From Casuarius casuarius (lineage: Eukaryota > Chordata > Aves > Casuariiformes > Casuariidae), in contig PTFA01000011.1 of the NCBI GenBank assembly GCA_003342895.1, positions 7,465,081 to 7,529,080 of the forward strand: DNA of 64,000 bases, written 5' to 3'. A model generated the notes under the pieces. The model was not told the DNA's origin. It was given only the letters and a program-made list of their open reading frames with translations, and did no database searches. This document shows, piece after piece, positions 1 through 14,518 of the stretch (the first letter of the stretch is position 1; every line of letters begins with the position of its first letter). The translations under genes were made by a program, and so were the position numbers.

Positions 1-3000
1 AAGCAGAAGGAGGTTGCTCTGATTGGGGAAGAAACTGGTTATGGCTTTGAGTGTTTTGGAAGGATTTGTAAAATGAAAGAAACAGCAAGTTGCTTTCTAG
101 ATAGCACTTGGTAATGTTAAGCATTTTCTGAGAACTGAAGAACTTCTTCCACAGGTCTGTTAGGTCAGTGCTATGTGCCCATATTTGTTGAGGAGATACA
201 CTGCTGCGTAGCTATTTTTTTTATTAAATGATTAAGAATAGACCCTAGACTGAGTGGCAAAAATGGCAATGGAAAAGGGGTATGAGGAGGAGAAAAAATA
301 TTAGAGAATGGCTAAGACTAGAGAAATTGAATATTTATTATTTATTGATGAGCAAAAAGTGATGTTCCGAATGGATGAGGGACCTTTGTATGTCATTCCT
401 CTTTCCCTGCTCTCAAGTAAAATGCTTGAAGTTCACTTTTCCTCTTTTAACTTTGGGGAGGAGGGATTTCCTTAAAGTACAAGAAGCCATGCAGTGAGCT
501 GTGCTTTGTCATAAACAGCTTCTTTAGTCTTAATATTTGAAACATTGAATATTTTGCATATATTTATAGTCAAAGCTTAAGGCCTAAAAGATCTAATGAT
601 CATGTTTATTCTAGGTTACTCAGTTTAAAAAAGAACTGATTTTTTTGATATATAAAGGTCCCAAACAGAATTGGGAAAGAACCAGAACTGACATTTTATT
701 GAAAAAGTTGTTATTTTCTTCCATTTGATTGACATGCATGCTAATTTCCATACTGATAAAAGAGCAGCTCTAGTCTGAAAGAGAAGAGAGTCTAAAAATC
801 TGTGGGATAGACTTTGATTGCTTATACATTTCAAAGTTTTCTGAAAATAAATGACACCAAACATAATCTATTGAATAGTATACAGAAATACTTGCTTACC
901 GAAACAAATCTCTTCAGCTTGTATAAACTTCTCTCGTGTACAGTACCCGTACTAAATCCCTCCTCTGCTGTAGTGGGAAGAACTGTTAAATCTACAGGTA
1001 CTTAAACATCAAATACAAAGAAATGCTAGATTTACTTTGGAATTGAGAGAAACTAATTCTCTGCCATGAAAGAGATTAAGAAACAATTACTTTATCGGTT
1101 TAGTCTGTCTGCATTTAGTGTGGAAGCCAAGACCTAGAGAAATTTGTCTCACAAGGTTTGCAAGATTATTTAGTTGTCTAGGAAGATGACTGTGAATACT
1201 TACTATAACAGAAGGTGGCAAAGATCTATTTCCACACAAAGCAAAATCAAAGGACTATATCAGTTGTGTAATTTAAATACTCTTAGACCTGCATCTTTGG
1301 TGATATTCATATAAATAGAGAGCAGCTCCAAGAAAAACTGTAGTAAAACTGTTGAAAGGACAACCTGGATCCTGTGTCTCAGCAGTCTAGCGCAGTAGTG
1401 CAATTTAAGAAGATAAAAGCATGTTTTGTTTCATGGGCTTCCAGGCAAAATACTTCATAAGCAGTAGAATAATTCTTGAATCTGTATTTCTGTAACTGTT
1501 GTACAAACTGCTTATAATCTATCCTTAAAAATTCACAAGACCTTTAAAGTCTTTATCCTGTTAAAGTTGTCAAGAGAAGAAAATCTCCATTTCAGTAAAA
1601 TAAGAACTTTTGGGGAAAATAACTGGATCAGTAAAAGAATGTTTTCTACTTTAGTTTTTTAATTAAGAAATATATATTCCTGTTTCCCAATCAGAAAGGG
1701 TTTATTAAAAAGCTTCCACTTTCATAATTTTGAAATCTTCTTCTCTCTCCCCTTCTCCTGTCCCAGCCTGGAACTGGACTTCTTTTTTTTTCCCCCTTCC
1801 CTAAAATATGGTGGTTTGGAGAATCTTCCTCTTCTCTATCCCCCTCCCTCTCTCCCCTAAAAAAACAACCCTGACTGGGGATGGCGTTTACTTTAGCAAT
1901 ACAGTTTTAAAATAAACTTCTCTGTCTTTTGTCATGATTCCTATTAAAATGAGACTTTATATCTCTGGAAGAGGAATCTCTTCCCTTCCCCCCCACTCCC
2001 CTGAATTGTATCTAAAATACCAATCAGACAAAAAATTTTAAAAGAATTGAAAATTATTACCTAGCAAAGACAAGTTTGTTTTTTTCTTTTTTTTTCAACA
2101 CTACCTAATTAAAATGTGTTAACTGGTGCTGCCTTTTTTAGGCTTGTTGAGATCTAAAAGTGTTATTTTAATTTTTTTTTTTTAAGGTTCTGTATTCCAC
2201 TTCTCTCACTAGGGTTTGTTAGATTTTTACACTTAATCCAAGTCTAAGGGACAATAGGTATCCTGTTACACTTCTGTGTCCAAGATGAACTTCAGCAATA
2301 AACCTGAGCACTTGGGCAAAATTTAAAGTTCCTCAATTTACAAGAAGAATTTGTCATGGGAATCAGAGATTGGTTTCCATCCTGCTTTTAATTACAAAGT
2401 CCTGCTTCCTTGGCTGAAGCAATGTAATTGACAAGAGGTGATGGTCGTTACTGGGTTCTTTGGGCCAGCAGTCAGCCCCAGACTCTGTCTTGAGGTCATG
2501 TTCCCAATACTTTTTAGGCTATGTCTTGTGTTTCCATGCTTTACTACCTCTTCTGTGCTGGTGTGTTATTTTGTCACCAAAGTGGGAATCCTTTGGTCCA
2601 TCCATGTACAGGTTTGATTTGGTTGTATTTGTTGGTGGTATGTTTTCCTTCTGTTTTGGGAGTAAAGGCTATAAATGTTGTAAAGGAACTGCAATTTTCT
2701 CTTAACTAAGTCATAAGATGGGAGAAATCTGTTATTTCCTTTAGCCTTTTCTGTCCTCTTCAGTTTTATGAAGCTTTGCCCAAGACATCTCAAGTGATGC
2801 TCCTGCCGAAGATGCTTTGAAACACTATAGGCAGGGTTCAGAGCATAAGTGCTTTGTCCCACAGAATATACATCAGCGCAACAGATGTACTGGTCCCCTG
2901 CTGTGTGACCAACTTTTCCCTCCAGCTTGGTCTTGCTGCTCATGAAGTAGTGCTTGAACTCTCGCAAACTGTAGTTCAGTGTCTTACACTTGTTTCTGTT

Positions 3001-6000
3001 TCTCTTAAAATGAGTTATGAACTCTTATGGTTCAGAAACTGCTTTTAGCCTGCCGTCAATGCAGCAGAAGTAGAGCCTGGAGAGCGATGCAGGTGTCTAA
3101 ATGCATGTTTAGTCCTCTTTTAGATATCCAGTCCTCCAGCTGCCTCTCAGAACAGTGTGGGTTACCTGTAGGTTTTGTTCCATGTCCTGTGTTCCAGCCT
3201 CATGTGAATACCTTGGATACTCCTTTGTGTCTGAAATGGCAAACCGCACCTGTGTTTGGACACTGAGACAATGGCCTCTTCTGCCACCCAGTGTTTAAAT
3301 CCTGTATAGACCTCAGGCTGTATCGTACAAGAAGAAAAGATCCATTGATGTTGACATTAAGAGAGATTAACTTACTTCACTTAAGAATTTAACTCCGTTA
3401 AGTCATGTTGATCCTTTCCTGCAGCCTCTGTTAAGGTCATTATTTTTTCCTTAAACAGTTGTTCTTTATCTGAAGCTTTTTCCTTTGTTCTGGTAACCAA
3501 CTTTCCCACTCTTTCTGGTCACCAGCTTTTTCACTTTATCTTTGCATGAAGGCTTCCACTGACCTAATAGTAGATGGACTGAACTGGGAAATGTTCCTTC
3601 AGAAATTAGTGTTTGGTTAGGACTCAGGTATCCGTCTGGGCTCAAAACTCTCATATCTTAGCTGTTCAGAGAAATTTTAAGGGCTAAATAGCCTACAATT
3701 GAATATTGAGCTCTTCTAAATACCAAATTTTTGTGGAACTGAAATTCTGTAGCCTTATGTGGGAGCGTCACCACGATTTGTAACAGTCAGTTTCCAGGAA
3801 GAAAAGGATAGACTACCAAATCACTCTTCCGTATTTAGCATTTTGAGTTGATGTAAGTGGATGCCTTGTGGGGTGCCGTATTAAAGATTACAGTCCTTGC
3901 CTCATGGACTTAATGGTAGCTGGCATATCAGAACGACTTAAAGTGCAGCTAACATGGCATGTGTGGGTTGTTATTGTACATCTCTGGGTGACTCTATTCA
4001 GGCATGTTTTATCGTGTGCAAAGATACTCTAAGCAGGATGATATCCTCAACTCCAAACAGTTACTGGTCAACACACACACACAAAAGATGGGTAGGATTT
4101 AAAAGCTACTAGTCTGCTCGCTACTTTCAGTAATACAGCTGAAGACTCTTTGCTGGCCAGGTGGGCATCAGTCAGGTGGGAAGGGAAAAGATAGGCTTCC
4201 ACTACTTGCTGTAACAGCTCTTTGATGGTGCTGAGTTGTCATCATCTTACTTTTTCTCTACAGTTTTGTATCTTTCCAGGTTTTTTTCTTGAATCCTTGT
4301 GCTACTAACAATCCTTACCTCAACAAANATGTCCTTGTCTGCAGCTTTACTTTTTTTTTTTTTACCTTGCATAGCTCTAATTTAAAGACCTTAAAGCTTT
4401 TTCCCAGCTAAGCGATTTCCTTTGAGTTTTGAGCCATACAGGCTTTGGGACACAGAAGTGATCCCTTTCTGGGAGACTGGAGAGGAGAGGTTACAGGGGA
4501 AGTTAAAGAATTAGTGTATCATATACAAAAGAGTTGATTCTCCCAAGTGTGGGTTTATTCTGTGTACTAAAGTGTTCTCTTCTGCAACTTTTGAGAATTT
4601 ACAGCCAGATACAGTTAATATTCTTCCAGCTGCATTTATGCAGTAGTAATGACATCCGGTGGCAGGTCAGGTTTATCACAGGTGTGTATTCTTTGGGGAG
4701 ATATCTTGGCCGTAATTCCAGATAGATTAAAGGTAATAAAGAAATAGCTGTCAACAAGCTAGATTCTTGGTCAATTGATAAATGTTTCTGGTACATTGAT
4801 TCTAGGGTGATTACAGTAGGAACAGAGGTAAAAGTTATTTTTCATGACATAAAATACTACAGTTATGTTGATTTCAGTCTCTTTCCCACCAGTCTTTCTT
4901 CACTAAATTATTTTAGGAAAGTTCTACACTTAGAGACCCCCATAATATGCATTAGTATTGGATTTAGAGTTGGCTGGCAAAGATTGTTTTTTAACAACTA
5001 AAAGTTTAAAGAAAATGCTGCTCATGATGTAGTAGTGAGTTTTTTTTTTCCAAAGCTGATATCTGTAATTTATTTTGATTACAGATTGACTGTTAAGATG
5101 GTGCTTCCACATGTCCATATCATTGTCTTTCTAATAGACCAGACTTTGCAAAGGTGACTGTAGAGGCACCAAAGTGCTTTAAGAAGCTGAAATCCTAAAG
5201 CTTAGGTTTAAGCTCTTTCATGCCTGTGAAAATCCTTTCTTTTTTTTTTTCCTCCTTCTTTCATTTTAGTAATCATTGTGAATGTTAGCAAGTAAGCACT
5301 TTCAAGTACTTGTTTGGGAATAAAGGAGTTAATGTCATGTTACTTTCAGTTTTGAAATGGATGTCATGTTTTCTTGTGGAATGCCCTCTGATAGATCGGC
5401 ATAAAGACTAAGTTCCTGTCCATGGAAGTTGATGGAAACTAAAGATGGAGGTCAAAATACCAAACTGAGCTGGCTAGCCTACTGCATCAAAAGGTAGCCA
5501 TCTCTGTCTGACCAAGGTGCTGCCAGCTGTAGCTGCTGACAGAGATGCAGTTTTAGGTGGGACAGCCTTCTTGATTCTGTCCTAAAATGCAGGGAGGCAC
5601 TCAACTTTACGTGAATGTTCTCTTTAAGGTTATTTAGATGTCAAAATTACTTTGACTTTGAAACCAATATGCAGTTGAAATAACTCTTGGAGATCATTAG
5701 AGTTCAATCTCATAAAAATATCAGAATTTGTAATAAAGATATAGAGAGTACTCACTGGTTCTACTGCAACTGTAATAGTAATGGATGAACTGAGGGTAGC
5801 TGGATTAAGCTCAGATGTTCAAAAACAAGTACTTAAAGTTGACACTTAAGGATATAAATGCCATAGGTTTTTACATTGCTAAGCATGAAGCTGGTCTTAT
5901 AGACAGCAAGAAATCTGAAAATAGGTAAGAATCAAGGAAATTCTTTTTAGTATTATTTATTAAAGAAGAAAGCGGTGTCCGAATCGTTAGAGAATGTTTG

Positions 6001-7319
6001 GGAAAGGCAAGAAGCTGAGTAGGGGTAGTACACGTAACTGGCAAGAAAGGCTCAGAAAATGCTGGTCATCCTGTGAAGGTTGCTTTTTTTTTGTTTTGAA
6101 ATTTACTTCTTGGCATTAGATTCCTAGATGCTTTCTATCATCGCAGGATTAGTGAATCTGAGTAATCAGAAATCATGAACCAAACTCTGGAGAGAAACAA
6201 GTTCCCAAAGAGTTCAACTGCTTTTTCTCCCTCTGCTTTCTGGTTTGTACCTTCAGTGTTTGTTACTTAAGAGTTTTAGGCTTTTTATCACTATCCTGAA
6301 GGGGAAGAGTCTTTATTTCATCTTCTACAAAATGAATATTAAACTGAAACCTATGAAGTAGTTGAGGGCTCCTGACCATTTTTGGGGTTGATGCTCAACC
6401 TGAAAGATTGCTTAGTAAATGTAAGAACTGTAAAAATTATGGNAAGCAGGGGGATATGGAAACTGTTTTCCAGTGTCACATTTTAAATCTATTTTTAGTT
6501 GATTAGTCAGAATGCAACTGAATGTGCAGTTTGGCAGAGTATCTTTCTCATATGTATTTGGTGGAACATATGAATTTGGCTTTAGAAGATATTAGATATG
6601 TTAAGCTTTGGTTGAGATTGTGAAAGATTTTAACATTGGTGCTTAACTTTTTTTAGACCAGGAAAGTAGGCAAAACCACAGTATTACTGTTAGTCACAAC
6701 AAAATTCATATTGTACNTAGTTTTGCAGAAACTGCTCAAATAATAATCTTGCTACGTATTATGTAGTACACAATTACTGCCACAATCTATTTAAATGCTC
6801 TTACTGTTCATACATTACCGTTCAGGAAATAAATCGTATAGCTGAAACAATAATATCTAGGAAGAAATAGAAATAAAAATCTGAGTGTTTTTGATTATAA
6901 AACTGTTTTTTTCTATTCTCTTACATGAAAAAGTATGTATGAAGCATACTAAACAGCAGTAAAACGTGCAAGTTTTCAACTCTGTGGATACAATGTGAGA
7001 TGAGTTAATATCTTATTTTAATTACATTCCTGAAGAACTGTATTTTAACAAGTGCAACAAAATGGAGAAANACTGCACTATGCTTAAATAGGATTGCACT
7101 GTTAACTCTGTACTTCATATTTCCTATGCTGTTTTGTGCAAGTGCAACAGCTTTGTGTTTTGTGTTTACCGAAAGATAATAGGGATTGATGCATGTGTAA
7201 ATCAGTTTTACCAGATGGCTGTCTTTACCTGTACAATCATTTACTGAATCTGATTCTAGGGATGATATAAGACAAACTCTAGGGTCTCTGAGCCTTCCAC
7301 TAGAATTCTCCCCCCCCCC

Positions 7320-7324
7320 NNNNN
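7320..7324. other. Short assembly gap (5 N)
   Basis: Five undetermined bases lie between a C run and a T run, which suggests a sequencing failure at a homopolymer. Single ambiguous bases are also scattered through the window, for example at 43392-43393. Confidence 0.95.
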
Positions 7325-8035
7325 TTTTTGTGGTAAAGGCAATGATTCACTGTACAAACTTTTCTGCCTTTTGTGCCGAAGTTTCTGTAATGTAACTGAG
7401 GAGCTCTGTCCCATAGTGCTGAAAAGAGGATTTTGGAATATATGCAGGGCAATTGCTTATGTTGAGGATAGCAAGCTGGAAATGTGTGAGGAAGAAATCT
7501 AAGATGTGTATTAGCTGATGTTGTTATAAAGAGTGAATTTACCTTGAATTGTCAGAGGGGATCAGTAAATTACTGTCCAGGACATAGAGTCAATATTTCA
7601 GAAGACACCCGTAATGTCTTTACTGGATCATGACTGATAACCGATCCATTAACGCTTCTGGCTGTCTTAAAATGTTGTTCTCTATTTACTGATCTGGTGT
7701 TGCTGCTGACAGTCTAGTGGTGAGGAAGAGAAGGGTGGACTTTTAGTCAATAAAGTACAGATGGACAACAGAGACTTCAGGGGTTCAGCATGTCATTCTC
7801 TGCAAGACTAAAGTGTGTATATATGGAGATATATATATTCAGATATTATCTTCTTGCCAAATACAAGTTCTAGGATGATAAATCCAAGAGTTGCCCCCTT
7901 TTCAAATTTCTGTATATTATAGTAATTATTTATTCCTTATGAGATTGGGTTTGCTACGTTCAAAGCTGGGGAAGTAGGTGGCATAATTAATTGCTTGAAG
8001 TTTAATGTTTTGGTTTTGGCTTTTCAGGCTAATTA

Positions 8036-8036
<1 letters not shown>

Positions 8037-8066
<30 letters not shown>

Positions 8067-8069
8067 TTT
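8037..8069 (+). repeat. (CT)11 repeat followed by T12
   Basis: An uninterrupted CT dinucleotide tract of about 22 bases runs into a T tract. It is a simple pyrimidine repeat in intron 7. Confidence 0.95.
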
Positions 8070-11000
8070 CTTTTAAGAAAGGTGTATCTTTTAATAGCAC
8101 ATGGACACTGAAGGGTCAATTAATAAGGTTTCACTAGTGTTATCCTGGAACATCTTTANTTAATTATTTCTGTTACCACAGTTTCCATTGTTCAGTGGAA
8201 ACTATTGTTCACTGCATCTGTAAATGGAAAAGACTTCTCAGTTATTGATCCACTTAATTTTTGGAAAACTGGATACTTAATGATGTATTTAGCCCTCGGA
8301 CTTTCTCAAAGTTGAAGACAGAAGTCTGCACTTATTGCATCAACTTCTTTTATGCTTTTCTTGGGAGTTTCCAAAATGTTCTGTTTTATGAGGTACAACA
8401 GTAGTAATGGGAAATCTTAAACTCCTCTCCTCCCCCCCCCACCCCCCAATCTAGTGCCTTAGAGTGGACAGTTTTATTTCTTCACTTTTTAAATGTCTTG
8501 CTGTTCATCAGTCCTCTTTTTTCCTAGCTGTGGTGCTGTTTTCTGGGGAAGGTTCAGGATAATGGTCAATTTAAGAGCAGTTAGGCTTAAGTAAAAGTGC
8601 ACCTAGTGTTGAACAGTAAACTACTTAGAAATGTTTGAGATCTCAGTTCAGTTATGGGAGCTGTGGATCACATTAAGTTGTAGGTGTTTAATTTAGAGTG
8701 CAAAACTTGAATGGTACATTTCAAAAATGCTCTGGAGTGCTGATGTAATTGCATGCTGCAGAACAACAAATTTTGCTTGTTAATTTGCAGGGTTGATTAT
8801 GTGAATAAATTTAATACTAAGAAAAGTACTTTGGGAGGAAAATAATTTTTAAATGTTTATAAAAAGTTCTCAAAGCTTCCTTTTAGTGTATATTTTACTC
8901 ATGTAAAACATGTGGCTCAGGTGCTAATATTATCCAAATTATAGTTGAAATCTGCATGCTTATTATCAGCACTTCTGAAGGCTTTTTATTTTTGAGATAT
9001 TCCTTATTTTAAAATGTATGTGTATTCTGGAGGCTCTGTTAAAACTACAGATAATTACCTTCAGTACTAATATTTTCTTTTTCCTATTTACTTAGGGAAG
9101 CCCTCTGAGGGGGAAAAAAGCAGTAAGAATGTTAAATTTCATTAGAATAAGTGCATGTCTGCCTTGCCTCTAAGGCTATTTTTATATTCGCATTTCTTAG
9201 GACATAACCTTTACTGAGTAATAGTTCAGTTATTACTTCAATTTTTAAGGCAAATAACTGAATGTATTTTTGATATTCTTTAGTTTATTCCACCAGGTAT
9301 AGCTAGGACTAAGCTGAGAAATTAGTGTGGAACACTTTGTTGCTTACTAGATGCAATAAACCTATATATAGTCATATTTCCTTTTAGAGGAGTTTGTTTT
9401 TTTTTTCTTTTGTGCAAATGACATTTTGGTAAAGTTAGGTGGCTATATTCATAAACATGTATAATTCATTAGCAAAAGAAAACAGATAACTAATGGAGAA
9501 TTTGACCTGCTAGATTAAACCAAGGATCTTTCCAAAACATCGATTAAATGCTAAGTATCTGAAAACTGAGAAGTGCAGAGAAAAGAAAATGATCTCCTGA
9601 CCCATGCATCAGGATCTTGCACTTGCCTTTTGCTGGGATGAACCCAGATCTGGCAGTCGCCTAACAGAATTTGCCTTTTTTGTGTGTAAATCTCATTTAA
9701 ACAGTTTTCAGATAACTATAACTCAGTCTTTCCGGCTGTTGCATGTTTCTGTGTGTAGGTTAGGTGCAGCTGGTTTGATCTGGAATGAGATGCACAGACA
9801 ACTGGTATTCCAGTATTTAGAGTGGAGTTCTCACAGTGCATCTTTGGTCTTTCTCTCCATTGCCTTTACTAGAGCTTTAGAGAAATCAACTGCTAAGGAC
9901 ACAGCAGTGTGGCCCCTCAGTCAATAATGGTGACTTTGGGAGAACCTGTAAAATGGAGAAATGATTAACTTCTATTATCTTTAATTTTCTCTAGACAAAA
10001 TGTTGTACTGTTTGTCCTTATTCACCTAATGCATGTTTGTCTATATCAGAGGGTAACGTAAGGCTTCAAAATCTCCATCCACACTTCTATGCCCTTACTA
10101 ATATAAATACCTATTCAAAATAAGACTGAATGAATGGAGCAAAGAATCCGTAACAACCTCCTGAGTAAGGCTCTTCCTGGGACAGTCATCTACACAGCAG
10201 CAGTAGTGTAGACCTCAGTAAAGAGCACACCACGTTTCCAGAATGTTGCAATTTTGAATGGTATAGGATAGAGAGCACTCATATTGAAATGACAGCACCA
10301 ATACAAGGTGACATTTGATAAGTGTTTTCTTTTGAAGATTTATGATGAGTTTTAGAGAATATAAGATTAAATGCTGTTATATATGCTGTCAGCACTTTTA
10401 AAGTAATAATATGGAGTGGATCTATACCATAGTTGGCTTTTTCTTTTACAGCGTAGTTTTCTTTTTTTTGAAAAGCTACTTTGGAATTGGAATCTGTTTA
10501 AAAATGATAATTACCAGAATCATTTAGTGTGTTTTAAGAAACATTGGAGTATGGATTAGTCTTTTTAAAGTTTAAAAGAAATCTAGTTCTTGAAACTTTA
10601 ACGTTCTTTTTACATATTTCAAACTCTTCCTAAATGCTATAGTAGTCGTCTACACATTCTTCATCCAGCACTACGCCACTGAAATTTTCTTTTCCTTCTT
10701 TCCTATTTTAAATTCTCAGGAATAGAATGAAGGGACTGCCCCCTTAGCCTCTTCCAGTATATTTCAAGATCCTCTTTCAGGATAAACGCTCGCTCTCTCT
10801 GCTCACTCTCTGTGTTTCATATGTGAAGGAAAAGGAGCATATCTTTCCAAAACCTTTAGGTCTGTCACTTGAATCAAAGAACTATGGTCTAAATAACTTT
10901 AGCCTTTAAAAACACTAGATTGCACTAAAGAGCTTTTTCAGTTAGCTTCAGCTACCTTTTTGTCAACTAGGTCTGCAGTGCAAGTGTCTTCTGCTTTTCA

Positions 11001-13074
11001 GGGAGGGGGGGAAAAAGGCAGATACATCTAGAAAATAATGGTAGTTTTTTTTAAAGCCTCTTGCTAGTGCTTGCATTTGTCTTGAAATAAAGAAGGTTGC
11101 ATCTGCCTTCTCCTGTAAAAAGCTGCAATATTGTTTACCCTAATATCAAGGCATTTGGAAGCTTTACTCTTCTGAGAATCAACTACATAATGGCAACTAC
11201 TCTAGTCAAGAGAGTTGCTTTCCAAGTAGTTCACCAGAAGTTCAGCTCCTACTGGTAAATTGGTATCAGTGACCATTACCAGCTTCAAGCAGCATTTTAT
11301 GTTGAAGACAAAAGCAAAGTAAAAAATCTTGATGTTTTTGCATTGCTGTTCTGTGGGATTTGTACTTCCTGGTGGAAATTGCTATCTGGCTTAGTTATGC
11401 CAATCACTATACACCTGAAGGTTTTGTAGACAGTGATCTTAACAAGTGGTGGGTATTGTTAGCTCCAGTGCTGCTCTTACAGCTGGTAAACTTAATATTG
11501 GGAATGAGGCTCTGAAATACCTGAGCATAAACAGACTGAGAGGGACTCTTAACAGGTCACAACCATTTTGTACGTTGTTTCGTCATCTCACTGTGACAAG
11601 ATTATTTAGGAATGACACATTCCTTCCTGTTGGTCTGTTGTGTTAAGTCTGTGATGGCTGGCTGGCTTTTTTTCATTGTTGTTCCATTAACAAAACATTC
11701 CTGAAGGCCACACTACTGACTAGGAGAATACAGAAAATTTGATTTTATTTTTAACAATCACAAGGTCATCATGAGACCCTATCCTAATTTCTCATCCAGT
11801 GTTTCCGGCTTTCAGAATACTCACTGTGTTCCCTTCTGGCCTCAGGGGAGGTTTATGTAGTTCTGACCAGTTTAGCCTTTAATTCCTTGCTTGTTCTGGT
11901 ACACACCCATAACTTTTTCAAGATTTAATAGTAAGGTGATGATCTAGGACAGACACAAATGGGATAGTGTTTAGCAAGTCAAGTAGTCTAGGATTGCCTC
12001 AGTGTGATGCTGTCCTTGTACATGCAAAGGTTAAGATTTAGTATGCTTTCAAATGCCTGCCTCTTAGTCCACTTGGCTTGTCTTTTGTGATTTCAAATAT
12101 CTGAATAAATATTTCAATAGTTATATATTTATTCACTCATTCACTTATTTATAGTGCAGATCCTTCCAGATCTTGGCACAGAGCTTGGCTTTTCTGTTCA
12201 TGTGTCCCTAACATAGGTCTTTTTCTGTTACTAATATCAGAGTGCTGCTTACTCATGTATGAACCTGAGCAGGTTTTAAGGTTTCTATTGCAATACCATA
12301 GCAGTATTGCGTAGTAGATGTGGTTCTTCAAAATCTCTTATCCACCTTCAGTGACCTGTGTGCGTTCTTCTCCAGCTGGGTCCCAAGAGCTTGCAATGTC
12401 AATCAAGATTTCCTAAGCGAGGACTTTGCATTAGCTGGAACAGAAGTTGGCCATGAAATCCATAGTCTAAGCCATCTAATTAGAGTTTGAGACAATTTTT
12501 TTTTCTTTTACTCTGTTGGGAGACTTTAAGTGAAGATAAACTCTGAAAGAGATGTAATATACAGTCACCTGTGTTATTTAATGTGCTGCTTTTTTTTTTT
12601 TATTTGGAATGTCATTTAAAAGATAACGCTGCTTTGCAGAGCAAAGATGAAAGGTTACAAGTCTTTTGTTTGACACTGTCAACATCCTTGCTGTACCTCG
12701 GAGCATAAATTGTCTACTTCTAAAATTGTGAAGTCTATGCAGGTAGCAATGTGAGCGTCATCTATCAAGTGAAACAGAAAGGTCATGATATGGATCCATT
12801 TCTCTTTAAAACAAACAAGCAAAAACTCAGAGGTAAAGTGGTAACTAGCAGTTGATTATAGGCGGGAAGTGGGGAAGGAGAAGATGGTGGGGTAGTAATC
12901 AAGATACTTGATAACAGAGGGGGGGAAAAGCTTGTGAGAACAGATCTAGTGCTAATATTTGTTTTAAATTCAGAGGCTTCAGGGGAAGAAAAGAGACTAC
13001 TTTTACTACTGATATGGCTGGAAGGGATATAGATATAGCTCTTTTAAAAATCCGAGCATCCAGTTAAGGAAGTC

Positions 13075-13200
13075 CTTGAGCCAGTAGCAGTGGGAGGCTG
13101 AGAGAGAATTATAAACTGTCCGTATGGCTTGCCCTATTCTTGAGGAGTCCCTTAAGCGTTTCAAATTGGCCATTGCTGGAGGCAGAATACCAACCACGGG
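13075..13200 (+). mobile_element. Possible ancient CR1 3' UTR remnant
   Basis: The segment around 13081-13190 has agtgggaggctgagagagaa, then, some 80 bases on, ttggccattgctggaggcag followed by aatacca. This resembles the 'ggccactgttggagacaggatactgg' region near the 3' end of old amniote CR1 elements. The match is short and imperfect, and the terminal motif that should follow is not clear. Confidence 0.35.
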
Positions 13201-14494
13201 TAGTCACACCTAGTAGAGAATTTCTATAGCTTTTGGTTTGAAGAAAGTGTAGCTGGAATACATGCAACACAGGTGACATCATTCCAACCTTTCATGTGAA
13301 TAAAGATCTACTACTATTGAAAATACTAGTTTCATGCCTTGTCCTGTGGTAGGCAGGAATGAGTAGTTTCCAAATAATGCGTGCAACTTCTGTCTTGGCC
13401 CCCAACTCACCTTCGCAGTACAACAGCGAAAACTCTCATCAAAGGAAGTGTGACTGTATGGATTGTTCCTTTGGTTGGTGGCTTATAGTGGAGGTGTTAG
13501 TATGAATCTGATCATATTAATTTATTTTACTGATATCCAGAATACAGTGGTACTTGAAGAACAGTTCAAGAATATTGCAAAAATGATGTTCTGAAAGCTT
13601 TTGCTGGCTAAATGCCTCCTGCAACTGGAAGTTGTACTGTAAAAGCTCTTTATACTATGTTTTCAGGATTTTTGTCAGTTATCTTGTGTTTATTTAAAAA
13701 TAAGAAAAATTTGGTGTGTTTGGGAGAGCTTTAGTCTCCTGAAACTTCTCACTTCTGTGATAATGATATCTGTCCAATAAGAGTAATTAGTATTCTTTGT
13801 TTTACTGTAAGCTTTTTTCCTTAAAAACTATCTTGCATGTCTGATTATTAATTCCGAAATGTGAGCACACTTAATGGTGCAGCAATGAAACAGCATGTTT
13901 GCTTTCTGGCTGTACTGAGCTCAGACAGGCAGTGCGCTCACACAGATCCCAAGTCTGGAAGAAGTAACACTTGACAATTGTGCCTCTGTGGTTGATACTG
14001 TGAAGAAAGTTTCTCCCTGCTTTATCTCTTCTTGGGATTGATACGGTGGAAGTGACATGTTGCTACTGACCCCTTCTGCTTACAGGTTATACTGTGCCCC
14101 AGGAGAATGGCTCTTTTTTCTGTTTGTTTATAGCACAGTTCATTTCAGAGACAGAAATGCTGCTTAGATTGTGCTTTGTGCCAGGCACCGGCTCTGTTTG
14201 ATCTGTGCACATCTATATCATGTTCTGCTGAATGATGTAGAGATGTACATGTTCACATAGAACCACATTGTATATAATTCTGAGTTTGGGTATCAAAAGT
14301 AGCATAGCCGTGTTAGTGAGACTTGTGCCTTGGCTAAAAAGTCAGCACCTGGGGCGTTTTTGCCTTTGGGTCTCTTGTGGCTGCAGATAACTTGGGATCT
14401 TGGTGACAGTAGCAAGTAGAGGATAGCGAGCAATCGCTTCTCCATCCAAATGAAAGAGGTGGAAATACAGATGGTTTATTATTATACAGATAGG

Positions 14495-14518
14495 GTGTGT
14501 GTGTGTGTGTGTGTGTGT
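14495..14518 (+). repeat. (GT)12 microsatellite
   Basis: A perfect GT dinucleotide repeat of 24 bases in intron 7. Confidence 0.97.

Noticed and set aside
2566..2967. 133-codon open frame on the - strand with overlapping + strand frames
   Set aside because: The composition is plausible for protein, but I recognise no homology and there is no start context or neighbouring exon to support a gene.
9604..9927. 107-codon + strand frame in intron 7
   Set aside because: No domain, no exon-like boundaries matching GBE1 phases, and exon 7 homology is not present in it.
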